Shown: positions 32,632 to 41,577 of the stretch, one piece after another
Layout of the letters: every line of letters begins with the position of its first letter
How positions within the stretch are numbered: position 1 is the stretch's first letter
Assembly: GCA_964431655.1 (NCBI GenBank)
Contig: CAYSKJ010000005.1
Location: 1 to 44,557 of the forward strand
Source of the DNA: CAYMEV01 sp964431655 [NCBI: uncultured bacterium]
Lineage (GTDB): Bacteria; CAYMEV01
Direction: 5' to 3'
DNA: 44,557 nt
Made by a program: the position numbers and the translations under genes
The notes under the pieces: model-generated
Told to the model about the DNA's origin: nothing
The model's input: only the letters and a program-made list of their open reading frames with translations
Database searches by the model: none

Positions 32632-33454
32632 TTATTATTTCTGTTTTAATTGTAAAGTTTATGCTTTTGTTAAAAAGGACATAATCCCGGGTTTTAATAT
32701 GCTCCAGCAGGTCTGAGTCTTCTTCCCTCATAAGGTCAATCTTCTCCATCATGAAAAGAATAACAGTAATATTATCCTTGCCGCCATTCTTATTTGCCTG
32801 CTCTATCAGCAGATCAACCTTCTGTTCTATGCCGGTTTCTCCCAAGGAAAGTATATCGGTTATCTGGTCATCATTCAGCATATCGTTCAGACCATCCGAA
32901 CATATAAGATACATATCCCCCACCATCAGGCTGTTTACCGAAAAAATATCAATATGGACTTCAGGTTTTATTCCCACAGCCCGTGTTATAACATTCTTAT
33001 AGGGATGAGTCCTTGCTTCATCCTTTGTTATGATGCCTTCTTTATAAAATTCCCATACCTTGGAGTGATCATCAGTGAGCAGGTGAAGGGTATAGTCCCT
33101 GAATTGATATAACCTGCTGTCGCCGACATGACCAACAAAAAGCTTTTTGTTTCTGAATACCGCGCAGGTCAGAGTTGTTCCCATTCCCTTGAATTTCTGA
33201 TCCATCTCAGATTTTGAATGGATAAGATTGTTTGTTGTAGTGATGCTCTTCTCGATAATGCTCTCGATATTGGATGATGCGTTAATAAGAAACTTGCTTA
33301 TGGTGTCCACCGCAATTTTGGAGGCCTCTTCCCCTGCAAGGTGGCCTCCCATGCCATCCGCAACTATGAATACACCACGGTCTGAATCAAAATAATAGGA
33401 ATCCTCATTAATATTTCTTTTCCTGCCTTTATCTGATTTTCCGAAAGAGATCAT
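32621..33454 (-). CDS. PP2C-family Ser/Thr protein phosphatase
   Basis: A cytoplasmic metal-dependent phosphatase, 277 residues. Family motifs in order are KGRKRNINEDSYYF (2 acidic residues at 17-18), FIVADGMGGHLAGEEAS (D33), GHVGDSRLYQF, YLICSDGLNDML and GGKDNITVILF. All metal-binding Asp residues are present, so it should be active. It follows the large TPR gene by 8 bases and is expected to be in its operon. The usual partner would be a Hanks-type kinase; the only kinase-like protein in the window lacks its catalytic Asp. Confidence 0.94.
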   Translation of the reverse strand: MISFGKSDKGRKRNINEDSYYFDSDRGVFIVADGMGGHLAGEEASKIAVDTISKFLINASSNIESIIEKSITTTNNLIHSKSEMDQKFKGMGTTLTCAVFRNKKLFVGHVGDSRLYQFRDYTLHLLTDDHSKVWEFYKEGIITKDEARTHPYKNVITRAVGIKPEVHIDIFSVNSLMVGDMYLICSDGLNDMLNDDQITDILSLGETGIEQKVDLLIEQANKNGGKDNITVILFMMEKIDLMREEDSDLLEHIKTRDYVLFNKSINFTIKTEIITTG

Positions 33455-33462
33455 AGGGCTTC

Positions 33463-35778
33463 TTATTCTTTTTTGCCAAGGCTGTTGACATAATCGCTGT
33501 AGTTTGGCGTGGTTACTCTTTCAAGGTTTTTGAATGCAAATTCTGATAATTTTTTTGATTCCTCGTCTTCCGGGGAAATTTTAAGGGATTCGTTGAATGC
33601 CCAGTAGGCTGTTCTTCCATCACGCCTTTTAAGAGCATCAATACCTGTATTATAAAAGCTTTTGTAAAGCATATCGAGGATCTGGCTGTTTTCCGGGTCC
33701 AAGTCAAGGGCATTTCTATATTCAGAGATTGCCAGCTCATAAAGGCCGTTGTTAAAATGGTACCTGGCTGATGCAATATGTTCTGTAATCTTTTCCATTC
33801 TTACTTTATTATCTAATTCGAGTTTTTTCCTGGAGATTATGTCATATTCAGTGCTGACAAATTTTGAGTCAGGGTAGTCCTTTTTAATCTCGCTTAATAT
33901 CCTGTAGGTTTTGTTCAGGTCTCCCTTTTCCTTGATCTGAAGATAGCTGCTCATTCTTGAATACAGTACCTGATTATTTTCATAGGATTCCCTGCTGAAA
34001 TCAAGTTTCTCTTTGAGATCAGGAATATCGGGATTTATTTCGTAGGCCTTTTGAAAATATTCATAGGCATCCTTGAAGTTGTTAATGTCATAAGCATTCT
34101 GACCTTTTATCAGAAAGTCTGTCAAAAAGATTTTGTTTTGAAGGTCCACTGCTTTCTGATTTTCCGGGTCCAGTTCAAGTATTTCGTCTATAACCTGCTT
34201 TGCCTGGTCTTCCTTGCCCTGGGAGAAAAGAAGGCTGGCCTCGGAGATAAGCTTGTTGATCTGCTCAGCCCTCTGCTGTTCAATTAACTTATGGCTGAAA
34301 TCTACATCGGATGAATTATTCTGTTTAATATTTCCCTCTTTTGGTTTGTTTACAGACCTGAGGACCATAAAAGCTATAAGCACCACGGCCAGGATGGAAA
34401 TTGAAACCACCGTATATTTTTTTATATTTGAAATTTCTTTGCCTTTCCTGACATTTATCTGGGTCCTTACCATAAGGTCATCAAAACTTTCGCCCTCCGG
34501 TTCGGTAAAATCAACCTCCTCATCAAGAACGCCATCTTTCAGTTTGGATTTTATCTCGAGGAAAAGCTGTCGTGATTCTTCAAACAGGTCTGGAAGCTCA
34601 TCCTTAAAATCCTTTTCATAGGAAAGAATCTTGGTGAAGATATCCAGCGCTTCCTTCAGGTTGAGCTCTTTATAAATTGCCAGACCTCTCTGGAATTCGT
34701 TTAAAAGGCCCTCTGATGTCTGAAGCCTGCTCTTAGGTGAAGGGGATGAATCCTTTCTGAGGGTACTGCCTGAAGGCTGCTGTTTCTGAGCAAAAAAGCC
34801 TATCTCTGCCTCCTCAATATCGGGTTCTTCAGCTTGATTTCCTGTTTCAACCTCGAAATCAAAAATATCCTTTTCCTTTTCGGTATCGTGGGAAGCGGCC
34901 TTAAAAGGATCATGACCTTTCAGGGCATTATCAGCAGGTATATCAAAATTAAAATCCTCTGCGGATAGTTGGTTATCCTTCTCATCGGTAATATTGTGAG
35001 ATTGATGCTCATCCATGCTTTTATCTTGGTTTTTGTCCCGGGGCATATCAGGAAACTCAAATATAGGCTGGCTGTCATTAGCTGAGGGGGGAAGGGTTTC
35101 AGGCTTGAAATCTGGTTCGGGGCTCTCCTCATGATTTACTGGAGGCTTTGAAGGTGAAAAGGACAATTTATCCTCCGGTGTTTTTACCTCATCGGATTCT
35201 ATACTGAAGGTGAAGTTGTCCTGACTCGTAAATTCAGCTTCCTGGTTTTTATCCATGTCTGAATCATCGCTCCTGAAGGGCTGTAATTCTGTTTCAGACT
35301 GGAACGGCTGGTCAAAAAGAGAGCTCTGCTCAACCACAGGAAGTGCGTCATCCATGGCATCATCGCCGGAACCGCTTTCCTCAAATTCAAAATCTGATTC
35401 CGGTGCGGCATTCTGCAGATCATCAGCAAATCCATCCTCTGAAAAGGGTTCTATGCCGCTGGAATGATCCGATTCATTCTTGAGCTTCTCCAGAAAAAGC
35501 CTGGCTTTGTTAGATTCAGGGTCTGTTGCAGCTGCTTTTTCTGCCTGTTCGATGGCTTCTTTGAACCTGCCTTCATTATAAAGCTTGGATGAATATTCAA
35601 GGAAATGGTTTATATAAGGCTCAAGGCTGATTCTTTTTTTTACTTTAGCATGGAATTCTTTGACTTCGTTATTATTAGGATCTTCACTAAGTATCTTATT
35701 TAAGAAATTAAGTGTTTTTTCAAAATCCTCGTTTTTGTAAAAGAACATGGCCCTGCTCATTATTTCATTTATGTTCAT
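33463..35778 (-). CDS. Large TPR protein with acidic linker and one transmembrane helix
   Basis: A 771-residue protein of unknown function. TPR-like repeats at about 1-115 (FFYKNEDFEKTLNFLNKILS) are followed by an acidic, low-complexity, probably disordered region (about 120-345). A helical section with another repeat comes next, then one membrane helix at about 449-468 (YTVVSISILAVVLIAFMVL), and a C-terminal TPR array (about 505-760) such as FKDAYEYFQKAYEINPDIPD and YELAISEYRNALDLDPENSQ. No signal peptide; the N-terminal half is probably cytoplasmic. It is the first gene of the unit with PP2C. A trans-membrane scaffold for phospho-signalling is my inference. Confidence 0.85.
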   Translation of the reverse strand: MNINEIMSRAMFFYKNEDFEKTLNFLNKILSEDPNNNEVKEFHAKVKKRISLEPYINHFLEYSSKLYNEGRFKEAIEQAEKAAATDPESNKARLFLEKLKNESDHSSGIEPFSEDGFADDLQNAAPESDFEFEESGSGDDAMDDALPVVEQSSLFDQPFQSETELQPFRSDDSDMDKNQEAEFTSQDNFTFSIESDEVKTPEDKLSFSPSKPPVNHEESPEPDFKPETLPPSANDSQPIFEFPDMPRDKNQDKSMDEHQSHNITDEKDNQLSAEDFNFDIPADNALKGHDPFKAASHDTEKEKDIFDFEVETGNQAEEPDIEEAEIGFFAQKQQPSGSTLRKDSSPSPKSRLQTSEGLLNEFQRGLAIYKELNLKEALDIFTKILSYEKDFKDELPDLFEESRQLFLEIKSKLKDGVLDEEVDFTEPEGESFDDLMVRTQINVRKGKEISNIKKYTVVSISILAVVLIAFMVLRSVNKPKEGNIKQNNSSDVDFSHKLIEQQRAEQINKLISEASLLFSQGKEDQAKQVIDEILELDPENQKAVDLQNKIFLTDFLIKGQNAYDINNFKDAYEYFQKAYEINPDIPDLKEKLDFSRESYENNQVLYSRMSSYLQIKEKGDLNKTYRILSEIKKDYPDSKFVSTEYDIISRKKLELDNKVRMEKITEHIASARYHFNNGLYELAISEYRNALDLDPENSQILDMLYKSFYNTGIDALKRRDGRTAYWAFNESLKISPEDEESKKLSEFAFKNLERVTTPNYSDYVNSLGKKE

Positions 35779-35811
35779 AGCAAAACCCCCGTAATCTTTG
35801 CTTTAAAAATA

Positions 35812-35840
35812 ATTATATAGCTGATGTCCAATAATTTCAA
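35812..35840 (-). promoter_or_regulatory. Promoter of the TPR-PP2C operon
   Basis: On the minus strand TTGAAA (35840-35835), 17-base spacer, perfect TATAAT (35817-35812). Transcription would start near 35805, 27 bases ahead of the ATG at 35778. It is the best promoter match in the window. Confidence 0.6.
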
Positions 35841-35847
35841 TATTTTA

Positions 35848-38292
35848 TTAAATCTCAATATTTTTTATAGCAGCAGGTTCTTCCATGTTTTCATCGATCA
35901 ATATATCAACGGAGCCTATATTTGCTGAATATTTTATATCCCTTATAAGGTCGGGTTTAATAATATTATTTTTACAAACCAGTGTTATCAGCCTTATGGG
36001 ATCCTTTATGCTCATCTTATTTTCAGTCCTGTATCTCCGGATAAGTGAAATGGAATGAACTGTGTTCTCGCCAAGGCTGAAGGAATCAGCATCCGAGGGA
36101 AATAAACGGTAATCAGGAAAACTCTGCAGATGGATGCTTTCCATGTTTTCAAACCTTCTAAACCATATCTGGTAGATTTCCTCTGTTATATGGGGGAGAA
36201 AGGGCGCAAAAAGACGCAGTACTGCAAAAAGCGAATGATAAAGCGCGTTCTGGCCTGCAGTCCTCTTCTCTTGTCCATGAATTTCAGGGTGATACAGCCT
36301 GTCTTTTACAATCTCAATATAGTTATCGCAGAAGGAATTCCAGAAAAACCTCTCTATCTCGTTTTTTGCAATCCCGAATTCAAATTCCTTAAGGTATTCA
36401 TCGGCCTTTTTAATGGTTTGTGACAGCCGTGAAAGTATCCATCTATCGATAGTATCATGGGATGAAAGGTTTATATCTGATTTGGTGTAATCCCCCAGGT
36501 GGCCCAGGCAGAACTTTGACGCATTGTATATCTTTGTGAGAAGCTTCCTTGCTGATTTCAGGTCCTGTTCATTGAATGTGTAGTCAGAACCTAATTTTGC
36601 AGAGCATGACCAATATCTCAAGATATCAGCGCCATACTGGTCAAGAAGCTCCTCCGGCGAACTGGGCGCATTGCCCTTGCTTTTGCTTATTTTTTCCCTG
36701 GATTTTTTTTCAGCCACCACAAAACCACTGATCATTGCTTTTTTCCATGGTACGGAATTAAAATGATAAACTGATTTTACCATGGAATAAAAGGCCCACG
36801 TCCTTATGATCTCATGGGCCTGGGGTCTCAGAGTAAGGGGGAAAACCCTGGAGCTTAAATCATCTTTTTCCATCCATTGGGATACTATCATGGGGGTCAT
36901 GGAGGATGTGGCCCATGTATCCATTACATCCTTCTCCGGTATGAATTGACCACAGCCGCAGGCAGGGCAGGGCCTTGCCGGCTCTGATGACAGGGGGTCT
37001 ACGGGAAGACTGTCCTCATCGGCGAGGATTACATGACTGCATTTGCTGCAATACCACAGGGGGAAAGGTACTCCGAAAAATCTCTGTCTTGAAATACACC
37101 AGTCCCATTCAAGATTTTCAACCCAGTTAATGAAGCGGTATTTCATATAATCAGGGTACCATTCGACATCATTGCAGAATTTGACCAGCGTTTCCTTTGC
37201 ATCCAGGACTCTTACGAACCATTGTGGTATTGTAAGAAATTCTACATCAGTCCCGCATCTTTCATGAGTTCCCACAGGATGAACTATATCCCTGGAAGCT
37301 GTCACAAGGTCTGATTCTTTAAGGTCCTGAACAATAATCTTTCTTGCTTTTTTTAAATGCATGCCTGCATATTTTCCTGCTATGGAAGTCATGTGGCCGT
37401 TGAAGGCAATTGCCTCCTTAAGAGGAAGTTTATAGTGCTGCCACCATTCTATGTCAGTTTTATCACCGAAAGTGCAGCACATTACGAGGCCTGTACCCTT
37501 TTCCATGTCAACCCTGTGATCTGATATAACCTTTACCCAGGAGTCAAAAATTGGAACTTTCAGGCTTCTGCCAGCAAGACCTTTGTATCTGCTGTCATCA
37601 GGGTGAATAAACACTGCAACGCAGGCAGGAAGTAATTCAGGCCTGGTGGTTGAAATAATATGGTCTTTTCCGGTTTCGTCTTTGAAGACTATATCGTAAA
37701 AAACCGAAGGACGGTCTATATTTTCTATCTCTGCCTGAGCAAAGGATGTCATGCAGTCGGTGCAAAAAAGCGCAGGGCTAGCCTTTTTATATATTTTGCC
37801 GGCATTGTAGAGCTGGATGAAGCTTCTCTGGCTGATTCTCCTGCTCCTTTCATCAATCGTGGAGTAAGTCCTGTCCCACTCAATGCTGAAGCCAAGCCTT
37901 TTCCACAGGTGTGCAAACTCCCTGATATATTTTTCCGTTGTCTTGAGGCATATATCAATGAATTTATCCCGGGGCATGTCAATACCTTTTATATTATTTT
38001 CCTTTTCTGTCAGCCTTTCCGAAGGAAGGCCATTATCATCAAAACCCATGGGGTAAAGGATATTATAGCCTTTCATCCTGAAGTATCTTACTATGGCCTC
38101 CGCCTGTGTGTAAGAGAATATATGGCCTATATGAAGACTGCCGCTTACGGTTGGGGGCGGTGTGTCAACGCTGAATACGGGCTTGTCGGAGTCAGGGTCA
38201 AACCTGTATATTCTGTTTTCTTCCCAGAATTTCTGAATTTTCCCTTCAATTTTGGAAAATTCATAGTGTTTGGGTAAATTTAGTTCTTCCAT
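35848..38292 (-). CDS. valS: Valyl-tRNA synthetase, archaeal type
   Basis: Class Ia synthetase charging tRNA-Val. The HIGH motif is at residues 54-57 (SGSLHIGHIFSY), with KISKSKGN near residue 535 and a Cys-rich zinc-binding insert around 410-450 (CSKCSH and CPACGC). The catalytic region reads MGFDDNGLPSERLTEK where typical bacterial ValRS has GTDHAGIATQ, and the protein (814 residues) lacks the C-terminal coiled-coil arm of bacterial ValRS. Both features point to the archaeal-type form also known from some bacteria. The start at 38292 is set by AAGGAG 7 bases upstream; the frame is open to 38367. Monocistronic as far as can be seen. Confidence 0.95.
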   Translation of the reverse strand: MEELNLPKHYEFSKIEGKIQKFWEENRIYRFDPDSDKPVFSVDTPPPTVSGSLHIGHIFSYTQAEAIVRYFRMKGYNILYPMGFDDNGLPSERLTEKENNIKGIDMPRDKFIDICLKTTEKYIREFAHLWKRLGFSIEWDRTYSTIDERSRRISQRSFIQLYNAGKIYKKASPALFCTDCMTSFAQAEIENIDRPSVFYDIVFKDETGKDHIISTTRPELLPACVAVFIHPDDSRYKGLAGRSLKVPIFDSWVKVISDHRVDMEKGTGLVMCCTFGDKTDIEWWQHYKLPLKEAIAFNGHMTSIAGKYAGMHLKKARKIIVQDLKESDLVTASRDIVHPVGTHERCGTDVEFLTIPQWFVRVLDAKETLVKFCNDVEWYPDYMKYRFINWVENLEWDWCISRQRFFGVPFPLWYCSKCSHVILADEDSLPVDPLSSEPARPCPACGCGQFIPEKDVMDTWATSSMTPMIVSQWMEKDDLSSRVFPLTLRPQAHEIIRTWAFYSMVKSVYHFNSVPWKKAMISGFVVAEKKSREKISKSKGNAPSSPEELLDQYGADILRYWSCSAKLGSDYTFNEQDLKSARKLLTKIYNASKFCLGHLGDYTKSDINLSSHDTIDRWILSRLSQTIKKADEYLKEFEFGIAKNEIERFFWNSFCDNYIEIVKDRLYHPEIHGQEKRTAGQNALYHSLFAVLRLFAPFLPHITEEIYQIWFRRFENMESIHLQSFPDYRLFPSDADSFSLGENTVHSISLIRRYRTENKMSIKDPIRLITLVCKNNIIKPDLIRDIKYSANIGSVDILIDENMEEPAAIKNIEI

Positions 38293-38338
38293 TATGTTTC
38301 TCCTTGCATGAAAGCTGTTAGATGACATATAAACCACC

Positions 38339-38367
38339 ATATTATGCAATAATACAAATAAAATCAA
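38339..38367 (-). promoter_or_regulatory. Candidate promoter of valS
   Basis: On the minus strand TTGATT (38367-38362), 17-base spacer, TAATAT (38344-38339). It gives a leader of about 40 bases with AAGGAG before the ATG and places the start site downstream of the upstream in-frame codons, agreeing with the start at 38292. Confidence 0.45.
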
Positions 38368-38389
38368 GAATTTAAAGCTCCGGGAGGTA

Positions 38390-38419
38390 TTGAATTTAAA
38401 ATATTTTTATTGTTTTAAT
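38390..38419 (+). promoter_or_regulatory. Candidate promoter of trmB and the polysaccharide cluster
   Basis: TTGAAT (38390-38395), 18-base spacer, TTTAAT (38414-38419). The start site near 38426 coincides with the TTG at 38427 and so favours the ATG at 38469 as translation start. Confidence 0.38.
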
Positions 38420-38468
38420 TGATTTATTGGATAAACTTGTATTCCTTGAAAAATGGGCAGGACAATTA

Positions 38469-39089
38469 ATGATAATCACTGACTGGAAAAGCAGGATATT
38501 GGATATTGATAAAATTATGGATATTTACGAGCTTATGAAAGAAACCCGCCCTTTCGATCATGTTTTTGCTGAAATAGGCTTCGGGCCGGACAGGTTCTTT
38601 ATCGACAGGGCTGCAGCTGATCAGCATGACCTCTATATCGGGATAGAAATAAAAAGGAAAAGGGTTCTTAAGGCTGATTCTAAAATACAGAAGCAGGGAC
38701 TTGATAATGCCTTCATTATATGGGGTGAAGCCAGGGAAACCTTAAATATATTTTTTCCGGATAATTCTCTTGACGGCATTTATATAAATTTCCCTGACCC
38801 TTACCATAAAAAAAGGCACTTTAAGAGAAGGCTGATAAACGGTGATTTTTTTGAAATTGCCTATAAAAGGCTTAAGCAAAATTCAAGGATGACAATTATT
38901 ACTGATAATGAACCCTATATGGAGCATATCCTCGATACAGCAAAGGATTTTATCAGGAATGATGGTGTTTTTATGGAATTAAATACAGGAAAAGGCATGC
39001 CTGAGAATTATCCTATGACTGAGTTTGCAGTCCGGGAAAGCAAAGGAAAGGGTGCCATACAGCATTTATATGCCACAAAAGGAGCATAA
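38469..39089 (+). CDS. trmB: tRNA (guanine-N7-)-methyltransferase
   Basis: Rossmann-fold methyltransferase that forms m7G46 in tRNA. It has the SAM-binding stretch FAEIGFGPDRF and the family signature INFPDPYHKKRHFKRRLI, slightly changed from the common NFPDPWPKKRH form (Trp to Tyr, Pro to His). From the ATG at 38469 (AGGA 6 bases upstream) it has 206 residues, normal for TrmB. The frame is open from a TTG at 38427, which would give 220. Its last 20 bases overlap the small DUF4911 gene. Confidence 0.93.
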   Translation: MIITDWKSRILDIDKIMDIYELMKETRPFDHVFAEIGFGPDRFFIDRAAADQHDLYIGIEIKRKRVLKADSKIQKQGLDNAFIIWGEARETLNIFFPDNSLDGIYINFPDPYHKKRHFKRRLINGDFFEIAYKRLKQNSRMTIITDNEPYMEHILDTAKDFIRNDGVFMELNTGKGMPENYPMTEFAVRESKGKGAIQHLYATKGA

Positions 39090-39297
39090 TTTCAATACTA
39101 TTACAAAGATTATCAGGATTGACAAGAGGGATGTCTGCTACCTGTCAAACCTGTTTGAGGCCTATGAAGGCCTTGCTGTTATAAGGACTCTTGATCCTAA
39201 AAAGGGGGTTCTTGCAATGTGGATAAGCAGTTGCTTCTATGAAGATGTAATATCAATTTTAAGCGGTCTTAAGACAGAAATGCAGGTAGAATGGTGA
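39070..39297 (+). CDS. Small DUF4911-type protein
   Basis: A 75-residue cytoplasmic protein from the ATG at 39070, overlapping the trmB end by 20 bases. The core, IIRIDKRDVCYLSNLFEAYE, then GLAVIRTLDPKKGV and a C-terminal helix SILSGLKTEMQVEW, matches the DUF4911 pattern as I recall it. Function is unknown. The ORF could also begin upstream at 39025 inside trmB. The coupling with trmB and the methyltransferase that starts 8 bases later suggests one transcript. Confidence 0.72.
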   Translation: MPQKEHNFNTITKIIRIDKRDVCYLSNLFEAYEGLAVIRTLDPKKGVLAMWISSCFYEDVISILSGLKTEMQVEW

Positions 39298-39304
39298 TGA
39301 GACT

Positions 39305-40471
39305 TTGAAAAAGAATCTTATGAACTTTTCTTTTGACCAGTACCAGAGGTTTGAAATCTGTCAGAAAATTCTGGGAATTCTGAATGAAAATCAGAGCCTG
39401 AAGAAAAGCTTTATTCTTGACCTGGGGGGAAGCGACGGTTCTGTGTTTGAATCCGCGGAAATCCAGAGTGTAATGGTCATTGCTGACAGACATATCATCC
39501 CATCCAGTGCTGAAAGGCTTTATATCAAGGCTGATGCAATGCTTCTACCGTTTATTAATAAGGCTTTTCTGATTACAGTTTCCCTTGACACATTTGAACA
39601 CATACCCCAGTCCGACAGATGCAGATTCGTAAAGGAAATTCAGAGAATAACAAATAAGCATATTGTTACATCTTTTCCCCAGCTTAATATTGAGAATGAG
39701 CATATTGAAAAGATACTTTCAGGAATTATAAATATGATAAATAAGAAAGAGGATATATATCTGTCCCAGCACCTAACCAACAGGCTTCCGAGCAGTGATG
39801 AATTGACAGAATGCCTGGAGGAGGAAATCAAAACGGTTGTTTCCTTCGGTATGGGAAATACTTATATCTGGTTTCTGCTGGCTGTCATAAAAAGGCTTTT
39901 TTCGTCCTATGGGCAAGATTGCTTTTATGCAGACCTTACCAGGGAGATGGATTATTTTTATAACCAGCATATTGCAGGTCATGATAATATCCCTCCTTAT
40001 TACAGGTTATTTGCTGTTATAAGCTATGAAGACCTCGGGGTAGAATTAAAAGAAAGAATCCTTGCTCTGCAGGCAGGTGGAAAGGAATTTCTTCTTGACA
40101 GAGAAATTCTTCCATTTTTTGCCCTTAATTATGGAATTACCGCCCTTAAATCTGAGTCCGGTCATATCAGCAGCCTGCACAGACTTATGAAGGGGTATGA
40201 GGATCATTTCGGGCATTTCCACACAATTATCGCTGAAAAAGACCGTGTTATATCGGAGTGTCTGGATTTTTTGCAGAAGAAAGAGCAGATTATTTCTTAT
40301 CTGAAGGAGGAAAACGACAAAAAGGAATCAGCCATTGAAGTCTTCCGCAGAGAATACGAATCTGTTCACTCGGAATTAAAAAAAGCCATGAATCCATATT
40401 CCTGGCTGATTTATAATATAAAGAGAATTACTAAATTTGTGACAAATATTCTCAAAGGGAATAAAAGATGA
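39305..40471 (+). CDS. SAM-dependent methyltransferase with C-terminal coiled coil
   Basis: A 388-residue protein with a class I methyltransferase domain at about 30-125: ILDLGGSDGSVFES (SAM loop), KADAMLLPF and LDTFEHIP. A helical middle (130-290) follows, then a long predicted coiled coil (about 310-365, IIAEKDRVISECLDFLQKKE and EENDKKESAIEVFRREYES). It ends in a basic, amphipathic tail YSWLIYNIKRITKFVTNILK. The start may be TTG at 39305 or ATG at 39320. Its stop overlaps the GT4 gene (ATGA). Position before two glycosyltransferases and Wzm/Wzt suggests it modifies the glycan, perhaps as a chain-terminating cap. Confidence 0.82.
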   Translation: MKKNLMNFSFDQYQRFEICQKILGILNENQSLKKSFILDLGGSDGSVFESAEIQSVMVIADRHIIPSSAERLYIKADAMLLPFINKAFLITVSLDTFEHIPQSDRCRFVKEIQRITNKHIVTSFPQLNIENEHIEKILSGIINMINKKEDIYLSQHLTNRLPSSDELTECLEEEIKTVVSFGMGNTYIWFLLAVIKRLFSSYGQDCFYADLTREMDYFYNQHIAGHDNIPPYYRLFAVISYEDLGVELKERILALQAGGKEFLLDREILPFFALNYGITALKSESGHISSLHRLMKGYEDHFGHFHTIIAEKDRVISECLDFLQKKEQIISYLKEENDKKESAIEVFRREYESVHSELKKAMNPYSWLIYNIKRITKFVTNILKGNKR

Positions 40472-41577
40472 AGATTGGCTTTATTGCCGAAAGAATGCTT
40501 CTGGGTTTTGGCGTTGACCTTGTTATTGACCAGACAGCAAGGGGTCTGGTGAAACTGGGCCATAGTGTCACTGTTTTTCCCAGCATAACAGACAATACTT
40601 ATACCAGGGATAACCCGGGTTACGGTATTGTTCCCCTGAGTGTGCCGGCCAATGCCGTAGCACCACGATACGAGTATAACGCTTATAAAAAGGCAGATTT
40701 TCTGAACTCTCAGGATATAGACCTGTATATTGTGGAAACCTATCCCTTTTTCATGTACAGCTTTTTTTTGAAGAAGCCGGTTATCATTGTTGACCATGGT
40801 GTCAGCTGTACAAAAGGCTTTCCCATGAATATACGTTTGAATTTCAGCTATGTCAGCTTTATGCAGAGGTATTTTTATTTTGCCTTTGCAAAGCATATAT
40901 TTACGGTTTCAAGCTTTATACAGAAAAATTACCCGTTTTATCTAAAAAAGAAATGCTCCGTGGTTTACAATGGCACCGACCATTATAAAAGGGATCCCAG
41001 TCAGGTTTTCTTTGATATAAGAAAAGAGCTTGATATACCCGCCAGCTCAGTTCTGATGCTCTATGTAGGCAGGCTTAATCCTGATAAACAGCCTTATAAG
41101 GGGACAAGGGAACTTCTGGAGAACTTTCGGAGAATCAAGAAAATAGAGCCATCTGCAGAGCTTCTTATGGTAGGTTACGGGGATGAAGAAGACAAAAAAT
41201 ATATTGAAAGCTACGGGGCAAAAACCATGATAAAAGCTCCTTCAGAGCATATGAAATCCATCTATTCCCAATCGGATTTCTACATCAGCTGTTCAAAATG
41301 GGAGGGATTCAATCTGCCCGCAGCTGAAGCTCAATCTTTCGGAAAGCCGGTTCTGCTTTATAAGGCAGGAGCCCATCCGGAGATTGTAAAGGATGGCGAT
41401 ACAGGCTTTCTCGTAAAGAATCCTGATGAATTTGTTCAAAAAGCATGCACCCTTATTACGGATGAAAGTCTCAGGGGGAAAATGGCTGCCAATGCGTCCC
41501 GTTTTATGGGTGAATTTACATGGGATAAGACAAACATCAGGTATAATACAAAGCTTTTAGAGGTGATGAACAAATAA
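40468..41577 (+). CDS. Glycosyltransferase family 4
   Basis: A GT-B-fold retaining glycosyltransferase, 369 residues, cytoplasmic. The N-terminal half holds GFGVDLVIDQTARGLVKLGH; the C-terminal half holds MLYVGRLNPDKQPYKGTREL, the EX7E motif WEGFNLPAAEAQSFGKPVLL and DGDTGFLVKNPDEF, all typical of GT4. The donor and acceptor cannot be deduced. It overlaps the methyltransferase gene by 4 bases, and its stop overlaps the GT2 start by one base (TAATG), so three genes are coupled. Confidence 0.94.
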   Translation: MKIGFIAERMLLGFGVDLVIDQTARGLVKLGHSVTVFPSITDNTYTRDNPGYGIVPLSVPANAVAPRYEYNAYKKADFLNSQDIDLYIVETYPFFMYSFFLKKPVIIVDHGVSCTKGFPMNIRLNFSYVSFMQRYFYFAFAKHIFTVSSFIQKNYPFYLKKKCSVVYNGTDHYKRDPSQVFFDIRKELDIPASSVLMLYVGRLNPDKQPYKGTRELLENFRRIKKIEPSAELLMVGYGDEEDKKYIESYGAKTMIKAPSEHMKSIYSQSDFYISCSKWEGFNLPAAEAQSFGKPVLLYKAGAHPEIVKDGDTGFLVKNPDEFVQKACTLITDESLRGKMAANASRFMGEFTWDKTNIRYNTKLLEVMNK

